From Falciphora oryzae (lineage: Eukaryota; Ascomycota; Sordariomycetes; Magnaporthales; Magnaporthaceae): DNA of 64,000 bases. The notes below the pieces were generated by a model. That model was not told the DNA's origin. It worked only from the letters and a program-made list of their open reading frames with translations, and did no database searches. The translations under genes and the position numbers were made by a program. The stretch lies in contig JNVV01000026.1 in NCBI GenBank assembly GCA_000733355.1, forward strand, positions 262,052 to 326,051, in the 5' to 3' direction. The first letter of the stretch is position 1. Each line of letters opens with the position of its first letter. Positions 56,275 to 64,000 of the stretch are shown piece by piece.

Positions 56275-58273
56275 CTATCTCCGGTAGAGTTCGCGGTCGC
56301 GATCTCGATCCCAGTCTCTCTCCCGTTCCCTGATCGGTGACCGGCTGCGAGTTCTGCTGTTTCGCGGCCGGTCGTCGTACCCACCGCCGCGGTCTCTGTC
56401 GTACCTGCGGTCATCCCAGTCGTCACGGCGTCTTCGATCATCGCGCGGTGGCGGCCTGTCGTCTCGCCGTCCGCCGTCGCGTCCTCCACCGCCGTAGCTG
56501 GGTATGTATGTGTCCACGTCAATACGGCCACCCCCACCGCCGCCACCCCTACTCCTGGGAGGAGGGTCTCGGTCTCGGTCTCGGTAGGCGGGCGCGTGAT
56601 CTGCGCCATCCCATCCATTCTGCAAATCCGCCGGCGGAGGCGGCCGTGGCGGCAGGTTGAGATTTCTATCCTTCCCCCATCCCGGCTGCCTGCGATCCTG
56701 GTCGCCATTTGTCCTCGAGGGAGCGCCACCGTATCTATTGCCATTCGCCCCGTTTCGGTTATAATCACCCGGGCCATCCATGGGACCGCGACCTACCGCG
56801 CCGCCCTTGGGGGCAGGGGGCAGCGCCTTCGGAGGGCGGTCGTGATATCTCCTCCTGTCGAGCTCGTGGCTGTCCTCGAAAGTTGGTATGTCGCTAGGTT
56901 TGGCCGGGTAGGGGGCGCTCTGGAAGTACGGATGCTTCAAAGCGTCAATAGCATTGACCCGAGATTTCCAGTCAAGCTTGAGGAGGTCTTTCAACAAGGA
57001 AACCGCCCCGCCTCCGTATCTAACCCGATAACGTATTAGAAGAACAGAACCGCAATGTCAAAGTTTGGGGGATAGATGCAATACTCACTCTCGGAACCTT
57101 TGCGACAGGTTGCCCGGCCTAGACTTGGGTTGTATGGCTTCTGCGCCGGGCAAATTCTTCCATCCGGGCATATTTTCATCTGTCGGCGAGCCACAGAGAT
57201 CCCAAATGATCTCCAGCTGGTGTCCATCACTCTCACCCGAGAGGATCGGCTTGCCCACGAGCATCTCTCCAAACACACACCTGCGATTATCAGTCAGCAA
57301 ACGGTCGGCATGAGGTGTAAGAAGATAGAGTACGTACCCAACTCCCCACATGTCAATGGCCGTCGTGTAGGACTTGAGATGCAGCAGCAGCTCGGGAGGC
57401 CTGTACCAGCGAGTAACCACAAGGCTAGTGTAATTCCTCGAGCCCTCGCCTCCTCCACGGCCCGGTTGGGGTGTCGGACCATCGTAATGCCGAGCCAGAC
57501 CAAAGTCGGCAATTTGTAGTATTCCCTTGTTGTTGATGAGGAGGTTCGCAGCCTTCATGTCACGGTGGAGGATATGACTTTCGTGCAGATATTTCAGCCC
57601 CTCGAGAAGCTGCATCAGATAGCACTTGATCTGCGGCTCGGTGAACCTGACGGACGGGTTGTCGAGGAGGCCCGAGAGATCGTGGTCCATGTATGGGAAA
57701 ACCATGTGCATTATCGGCCGTTTGCGTTTGTCGGCTATTGAGCGACGGCAAGATAGACGTATCAGCAAGAGGGTTCGCTTCCAGGGTCGCCAAACAGTGG
57801 ACTACCAAACATTGGAACTCACAGGTCCTCGGCGGGTGCTCCACCGCCATGTCTTCGAGCCTCAACACGTTCTTGTGTGACAGCAGTTTCAGTAGCTTGA
57901 TTTCGCGGAGCGCGGTGATGGGGAACTGAGAGTCGCGAAATCGAGGTTAGCAGCGAGAAAATGGCGCCAGGGACGAAACAGCCCAAGACAAGAGCAACAC
58001 AGCCCCGAGGCTGGTTGGAAGACGCACCCCGTCCTTCTCATTGTGCATGATGATCTTTTTCAGAGCGACGATGGCGCCCGTTTTCTTCGACTTGGCCTTG
58101 TGGACCTCGCCAAAGGTGCCCTCGCCCAGTTTGCCGAGCACTTCATAGTCGGAGATGCGGGAGCAGCCTGTGAAGCTGGACTTGGGCCGCATGTGCTGGA
58201 CGGCAAACGAGCGTGGCGACAGAGGCGGCGCGGTTGACGCGCCGTTGTCGCGGCTATCGGCGGGGGCGCCCAT
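56275..58273 (-). CDS. BUR1: Cyclin-dependent kinase BUR1 (CDK9 type)
   Basis: Five exons: 58273-58028, 57925-57823, 57734-57338, 57280-57089 and 57019-56275. Introns are 102, 88, 57 and 69 nt. The product is 560 aa. The kinase domain runs from about residue 43 to 380: glycine loop [11 protein letters not shown] (48-57), K72 in VALKK, the CDK9-defining PITALRE (84-90), [10 protein letters not shown] (173-182), DFGLAR (193-198) and [14 protein letters not shown] with the probable activating Thr219. The activation segment carries a Gly/Pro-rich insertion (about 203-216) usual in fungal Bur1. The C-terminal 180 residues are disordered, with Arg/Asp/Gly repeats and an RS-like end ([15 protein letters not shown]). 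BUR1 with its cyclin BUR2 phosphorylates SPT5 and the polymerase II linker to promote elongation, so it works on the complex that contains SPT4, encoded 45 kb to the left. Confidence 0.95.
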
Positions 58274-59274
58274 AATGGGCGCTGTCTCGTCGCGGGCGTC
58301 TAAGGGCCGCTATCTCAGCCGGGGCCCGAGTCAAGTCGTCGTATTGAAGAGCTTGATGACACGGCAAGAAACGTATATCGAGACAGCGTGGGCGTTTTTT
58401 TTTTTGTCTGGGAGGTAGTTGGATGCTGGGGATCGAAGGGCGTTTGTGCTCAGCACAAGAAATGACTGGGGTGGCTAACAAAGCCTCAGAAGCGCCCCGT
58501 CGGATAAGCTGCCGGGCTGGAACGCGAGCAACTGCAGAAAACGGGCGGAGATAGTATTAAGAAAGAGAGGAGGGAAGGAAAAGAATGAGACATGCGGATT
58601 GTACAGATTTACATCCTCCAAGGAATCAAAACCATACCGTGGGTTTCGGAGAAATTTTGGCAGATAGATGAGGCAACGCGGTTAGAACAAAATTGGTCGC
58701 AGTCCGCAGACGCCTTGCAGGTCTGTTAGTGCACCCCCATTTTATTCATGTTCCTATTGTCCTTGCCTCCACCGGGCGGTTTGGCGCGCTCGAAGATGGA
58801 CCAACGCGGAAGTGGCAGGGACCCAGAATGTACTTGACACTGTGCCTTACACCCTTGGCAAGCGAGGGCCTCACGCCAAGGAAGTATCTGGGCAAGCAGA
58901 CTCCTGTACTTCCGGGCGCTCCAGGGGCCATCTATCAAAGACGCAGCATAAGAATCCCGGCTGATGATTGCCGAATCTCACCACGAGGGCAATTAGCTTT
59001 CAGATCCCCTTTTACTTCTCTTGGTGCAGTTTCAACCTGGTGCACTGTGTAATGTACCCAGCTCGCCGGGGTCGCACCTGAGATTTTAGGCAAAGAAACC
59101 CGTCAGCGCCCACTTTGGACTTTGGCAGCAGTCTCCACCGGCAATTGGGACCCGCGGTGTCGTCGACCGACCTCTAGCAAATCCGGTCCGACAGTGATAT
59201 CGATCTCCATCCCACCTCCGAGACCCCGGCGCGACCGATTGCCTCGAGAACCGAATAAAGCAACCGATACCGCC
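58274..59274. promoter_or_regulatory. Divergent promoter region, BUR1 / small complex I-like gene
   Basis: 1.0 kb between start codons; no coding frame recognised. A T11 run lies near 58396. Both promoters are presumed here. Confidence 0.55.
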
Positions 59275-59636
59275 ATGGCTGGCCCTCAACTACCGCCCAA
59301 GGGCGGCATGTACCGGGCCCCCCCGGTCTACCGATTCGTCGGCACGGCGCTGGGCGCGAGCATGTGGTTCTTCGTATGTCACTCCAACGACACTCAATTG
59401 GACTGAGGCTGGGCTGGACTCGGGCTCTCCTTCTATCTTTGAACTTGTTTGGAAGCATGCTGACCCGCTACGTCCTGGATACAGCTTATGTACAGGGCAA
59501 AGAAAGACGGTACGACCGAACAACACGATACTGCCGCGGCATCTAGGCGCCTGATCGCAGGAAAGCTCTCGTTACTGACTACTCCAACTCTACAGGCCCC
59601 GTGCTCCTGGGCTGGAAGCACCCGTGGGACCACTGA
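59275..59636 (+). CDS. 54-residue single-pass protein, probable complex I NDUFB2/AGGG-like subunit
   Basis: Three exons: 59275-59373, 59485-59509 and 59596-59636. Introns are 111 and 86 nt, the second with a CTGAC branch. All phases fit and yield 54 aa. Exon 2 is only 25 nt, so the gene would be missed by simple gene finding. The product starts MAGPQLPPKGGMYRAPPVY, has one membrane segment (FVGTALGASMWFFLMY), then RAKKDGPVLLGWKHPWDH and stop. A short pre-sequence, a single helix with MWFF and a C-terminal G-W-x-H-P-W-D-H resemble small accessory subunits of mitochondrial NADH:ubiquinone oxidoreductase, in particular the AGGG/NDUFB2 group. That assignment is from pattern memory and could be another small inner-membrane subunit. 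Confidence 0.65.
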
Positions 59637-59943
59637 ATGCTCTGTTGAGCTAGATTGTGGGCTACGGCGGAACGCGACTATTACCTACGACACGACCAAC
59701 TGCAACCACCCGTCGCCCTTGGGTCTCGGCAAAGAGAGGGATTAGGCTCATCGGCAAGCCCCCTATGAACCACACGTGTAGGAGTGTTCAGGGGATGGTG
59801 GAGGCTCTGTATATATCACGGAGGCGGGCGTCCAGTCCCAGGGGAGGCAACGCTCTGCAGAGAATCATATTCGATTTGGAACAGCAGCCTCGAATACCTG
59901 GCCTCGTGACAGCAAGAAAGAACCAGGTGTGCTCCAAGACATT
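59637..59943. other. Convergent spacer, small complex I-like gene / methyltransferase
   Basis: 307 bp between stop codons. Presumed 3' UTRs; nothing else seen. Confidence 0.6.
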
Positions 59944-61329
59944 CTACGAATCACCACTGGGCTTGTCGAACAGGTAATGGGCCACGCCCCATGTGTCTCC
60001 GCCCTCGTATGCGAAGAGCTCCGAGCAGGCCATGTAGAAGACCTGCCACCGGTTGTACCAGGTCGCCGCATCCTTCTCTCCGTATGTCTCACACAGATGC
60101 GGCCAGATTTCCTTCTTGTTGGCGATCATCTTTGCCAACCAGTCCTATGGGCGTGTCAAACCATGTGAACGATGCGGAACGGACCTCAAAGGGATAAACT
60201 CACCTCACAAGTCCTGGAGTAGTGGTTGCCGTTCACCCACCACTGCCTCTCGATCTTGAGGTGCTGCTGGAAGTACAGCAGCAGGTCGGCGCTCGGCATT
60301 GTCCCGCCCGTGAAGAAGTGCGTCGTCATCCAGCCCTCCTCGTAGTCGTAGGGGCTGTCCCTGTGGGCGAAGATGTGCACAAACAGCTTGCCGCCGGGCT
60401 TGAGGGCGCGCGAGATCTTGGCCATGAGCAGCTCGTAGTTCTTCATATGCTCGAACATCTGTGTCGGTGGCACGTGAGCTGTCAGGACAGGACAGTCAGT
60501 TGGGAGGAGGAGGAAATGCGCACCTCGATGGAAACGACGCGGTCGAATTTGTTGTGCTCAAACTCGTAGTCGGCCACGTCGCCCGTGATGACGGTCAGGT
60601 TCGTGAGCCCCTTTTCCGCGGCCTTGGCGTCGATGTACTCCTTTTGCGTCCGCGAGTTGGAGAAGGCCGTGATGCGGGCCCCGGGGAGCACCTCGGCGAA
60701 GTAGAGCGCTCCGGAGCCCCAGCCGCACCTGTCCAGTCGTCAGTTCGCGTAAGTAGGAGGCAGGGAGGTGTGGGTAGTATGTGAATCGTTCCGAGGTTGA
60801 ACGAGCGGAAAGAAGCACACCAAGCTCACCCAAGATCCAGAATCTCCATCCCGTCAGCCAGCCCCGCCTTGTCGACGTAGGTCCGGAGCATGGCCATCTC
60901 GGCCTGCGCGAGCGTCTCGCCGCCCTTGGGGTACAGGCAGCTCGAGTACTTCATCCGGGGCCCCAGGCACGCGGCCAGCACGCCCGTCCCGACCTCGTAG
61001 TGCTGCGCGTTGGCCGTCACCGTCTCGACCGCGATGGCCCGCGTCCGCAGGCGCGATATGAAGCCCATTTTGCGCTCATAGTCGGCGGCCACGGACCCAG
61101 TGCGCAGGGAGGCCAGCCGGTCCGCCAGCTGCCGCCGGATCCCCACGCGGATCACGGCGTGCGGGAGGTAGCCGCCGTCCAGGATCCAGTCTGGTGGGGT
61201 TTTGTTTGGTTAGCATATGCCCTGTAAGGAGGGGTTCTGTGAAGATACCAGGGTTCGTTGTTGTCGTTGTCCGGGGTCTATCAACTGAAAAAAAAGGTTT
61301 GGTGATGAGCCAGACTCACCGTAATTCAT
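59944..61329 (-). CDS. Cyclopropane-fatty-acid-synthase-like SAM methyltransferase
   Basis: Five exons: 61329-61320, 61190-60830, 60728-60524, 60458-60204 and 60144-59944. The product is 343 aa. The first coding exon is just 10 nt (ATG AAT TAC G), joined to [15 protein letters not shown]. The Rossmann fold shows motif I as LDLGCGWGS, split by intron 2, then [40 protein letters not shown] and [15 protein letters not shown]. The C-terminal part ([52 protein letters not shown]) matches the CFA-synthase/coclaurine-N-methyltransferase-like branch rather than true bacterial CFA synthases. The substrate in fungi is not established. No secondary-metabolism genes are nearby, which argues against a pathway-specific role. 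An E-box CACGTGA lies in intron 3 at 60471. Confidence 0.85.
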
Positions 61330-61985
61330 CTCGACGTCACCAACGCAGCAGGCAGTTGCATAAAGCAGATGATATTGCAAGGGCCTTGGTGTTCGCTACC
61401 CCTCGAGCTTGAAAGGATTAAAGAGAGCACGAGTGAGTGAACATTGATCCCGATACCGGATCGAATGCCGCTGTGTCTCGATTGTGTTTCCAATTCCCGT
61501 GGTCTGGTCTGAACCCCAGGAGCTCAAAGCGTACTAGACAGGCTTCGATGCATGCTGCACTGCAGCTCGTGGTTACATCATACAAAACAACACGCAATCG
61601 ACCCTGGTCCGCCCATGCAACACCGGCCCTGGGTAGGTGTAGAGGCTCGTCCACGAGCAAAGAAAAAGAAAAAAAAAAAGAAATGGAACAGGAACATGCA
61701 ACCAGCCACTCACCCCTTTTCATCAGGCTCAACAGATGACCAGACCGTTCCTGTTATCGCCTTCAATCTACGTGTATGCGCGCACTAAGTATAGCGCCTT
61801 GATATATCCGTGAGAGCAATGCTTTTATCTAGGTTACAGCACCGGCTTGCTTTCCATTTCCCAATTCCATCCACCTCTTACACTTTCAACTTATACCCTC
61901 GCCTTGTCGGGCACAAATGAAAACCGCCGCCAAAGGCGAGTATGACAACATCCAGCCAGCACCGCGAAATTAAGCCGCCGCCGCG
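61330..61985. other. Tandem spacer, YPK9-type ATPase 3' end to methyltransferase 5' end
   Basis: 656 bp holding the methyltransferase promoter and the ATPase 3' UTR. A frame preceding the methyltransferase ATG is open back to a TAG, so a slightly longer first exon is possible. No other gene is seen. Confidence 0.55.
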
Positions 61986-64000
61986 TCAGAACCTCATCCG
62001 CTCTTTGATGGCCTTGTACTGCTTCTTCGTCTTCTTGGACTTGCTCGTCGTCACTTGCTTCGCCCGCCCAATCAGCCTGGCCACCCGGTTGAACACATAA
62101 TGCTCTCCCGCCCACGCAACCGCCAGGTAGACGAACCCGAGAGCGACGAGGGTGAGCTTGAAGTCCCAGCTGATCTTGGTGAGCTGCATCAGCTTCTCGA
62201 CCCAGTGCGCTGGCCCGAGCACCATGTACACAGTAACGAGCCATGTGATGCATATCGTCGCAACGAACGGCCCTAGATAGTTGATGTTGGTGTAAGTGTA
62301 CAATACGCTCCCCGAGTCGGCTTGGCTGGTGCGGGTACTGGGCTATCAACACTCACAGTTCTTCAGCATGCCCTGCCTAAACGGCCGTCCGGCATTGAGA
62401 ACCACACCGGCGAGGATGTATTCGAAACACGACACGAGAAACAGCGCCGTGTTTTCCGAGTTCTTGATGTTGGACTTGTCGTGATGCACCTTGGGTGGTA
62501 TAAACCAAGGCTTCTCTCGCACGGCGAAGAAGGCGATGCTCTGGATCAGGATGCAGATGCACATCTGGCCCAGAAGGGGTGTCAAGACCTTTCGAGATAC
62601 CAGATCGGCCGTGGGCCTCTTGCTGCACAGCTGAGGATATGGCTCAGCCCAGCTCACTATACCATAGTTAGTCGTCGTTGAGCATCTATTGTTTTGCATC
62701 TGGAGCAATGCCCATGATACAAATACTTACTAAAGATGGCAATAGGCAAGATGAGAGCGAGGTCGATGTAGAGAAACTGTTACAAGGGCTTTGTCAGCTA
62801 GCGCCCCGGTTTCTTGGGTTGCGTCTTCTCCGCTTCCTTCTCAAAGGCGTAAATGATTGACATACCTGGAAATCTCCGAGATTCGAACCTGATGCATACA
62901 AAAAGCTGACCGACGTAAACTGGATAGCTGAGTAAAGACTCATGTACTTGAAGCAGCTAAAGCTTGTCACAAGCGATGCGCGTCCTTCTCTGATAACCTC
63001 AGGCACGCATCTGATGTCAAAGACTCTCGACGTGAATGGCGCAGCCACCGAAGCCTCGGCCTCGGAGAGCGATATGCCGACGTCTGCAGCCTTGAGGGCA
63101 CCACAGTCGTTGGCGCCGTCGCCGCAGAAGCCGCAGCAGTAATCTATGCTCTGAAGCTTCTCGACGAGCTCATGCTTCTCGTCCGGCGACATCCGGGCGA
63201 ACACTTTACCGCACACGAGCATCTATAACGCTGTCAGTTTCCTGCAAATGGACCCCTCCTACTAACAGTCAAGGACACTCGGGCTTCTTGTGACTTACAC
63301 GATGAAGGAATTCGGGACGAGCATAGTCCACAACCCAGCGGAATACGTCGCCGCTCACTGCGATCGAGTACTCCCGGATGTTTGTAATCTCGTAAGGGTT
63401 AGACGCGTCTGCATCAGGCGGTGGAGGCAGGGGCAGCAGTGTCTGCTCGTCCAGCTGATAGAGGTTGTTGTCGATGCTTTCCCACTGGAGCCGAGAATTC
63501 GGATCCCTCGAGTGGCCTTCCACAAATCTTGGAATGAAGCAGGGCGCCGTCTTGTGAATGAGGTTGCACTCCCTTGCGACGCTGATAGCCGTCAAGATGT
63601 TGTCCCCGGTCACCATGACGGTCCCAATCTGCGACCGCCGCAGCTCGTCAAGAACGGCCGTCGTGGTCGGCTTGAGCTTGTTCTCAAAGATAATGAAGCC
63701 CGCAAAGTCTAGCCCAGACTCGACCTCGTCGCGCCTCATCTTCTGTGCCTTGACCCAGTTGAGCCTCTTGATATGCTTGGTTGCACACCCAATCACACGG
63801 TAGCCCTTATGGGTGTAGTACGAGAGAAGCTCGTCGTAGTCCGCCGGAAAGCTCTCAGGCCTGCAGATATCCTTCATGCATTCTGGTGCTCCTTTGACGT
63901 AGATATCGCCGCTCTGGTGGCCAAAAGTCTTGATGATGACGCTGGCCCTGCGGAGCTGCGACACAAACTCAAAAGACTTAAGGACACCGAGTTGGAAAGC
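61986..64000 (-). CDS. YPK9: P5B-type cation/polyamine-transporting ATPase (YPK9/ATP13A2 family), C-terminal part
   Basis: The gene is cut by the right window edge; about 563 C-terminal residues are present. Exons: 64000-63299 (continues beyond), 63222-62866, 62776-62731, 62656-62357 and 62272-61986. The visible part begins [18 protein letters not shown] in the nucleotide-binding domain. It has [19 protein letters not shown] and the hinge motif [17 protein letters not shown], then [14 protein letters not shown], typical of P5 ATPases. The C-terminal membrane segments follow over the last four exons. For the final intron I use the acceptor at 62273 (84 nt), giving [14 protein letters not shown]; a nearer in-frame AG would make a 36-nt intron. 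The phosphorylation motif DKTGT is outside the window. Family role: vacuolar or endolysosomal ATPase exporting polyamines or metals. The basic tail [11 protein letters not shown] ends the protein. Confidence 0.92.

Noticed and set aside
61418..61732. Open frame of 104 codons upstream of the methyltransferase
   Set aside because: It shows no domain or conserved pattern and could not be joined in frame by convincing splice sites to the methyltransferase.

Overview
This is nuclear DNA of a filamentous ascomycete (Pezizomycotina, most likely a Sordariomycete). Coding sequence is GC-rich with a strong third-position bias. Introns are short (about 55-250 nt) with GT..CTRAC..AG signals. Almost every product is a conserved eukaryotic housekeeping protein in its filamentous-fungal form. 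There are no operons, ribosome-binding sites, CRISPR arrays or recognisable transposon genes. I cannot name the species from sequence alone.

Layout, left to right. 1-2570: no gene. SEC59 dolichol kinase (+) converges on an ERCC6L2/Rad26-like SNF2 ATPase (-). That ATPase shares a 332-bp divergent promoter with KIN17 (+). Then come SPT4 (-), a POP8-like RNase P/MRP subunit (+), the TPR phosphatase PP5 (-), ESS2/DGCR14 (+), COQ8 (+), RRP36 (-), an FCP1/NIF-domain protein (+), eEF1B-gamma (-) and mitochondrial uS9 (+). From 28.1 to 38.5 kb I see no protein gene: this is a 10-kb stretch of homopolymer-rich spacer followed by a pyrimidine-rich segment that may be a long leader. The leader precedes a conserved protein of unknown function at 38.5 kb (+). 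After another 4-kb spacer come calcineurin B (-), EPL1 of NuA4 (+), KAE1 of KEOPS (+), the SNF1/AMPK beta subunit (-), a small membrane protein (+), BUR1/CDK9 kinase (-), a 54-aa probable complex I subunit (+), a cyclopropane-synthase-like methyltransferase (-), and the C-terminal half of a P5B ATPase (YPK9/ATP13A2 type, -) that runs off the right edge.

The genes do not form a single pathway. Several act around transcription elongation and genome maintenance (SNF2/ERCC6L2, KIN17, SPT4, BUR1, EPL1), others in RNA processing and translation (POP8, ESS2, RRP36, eEF1B-gamma, uS9m, KAE1) or signalling (PP5, calcineurin B, AMPK beta). Gene orientation alternates almost strictly (17 of 21 neighbouring pairs). 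TCACGTG-type E-boxes recur in several of the divergent promoters. Exon structures below were set by hand from splice signals, reading frame and family conservation. They include one GC-AG intron and several very small exons. I found no convincing new multi-gene system. The most unusual items are the uncharacterised 38.5-kb gene with its long upstream region, the DxN-type FCP1 protein, the promoter motif pattern and two stop-free in-frame introns.
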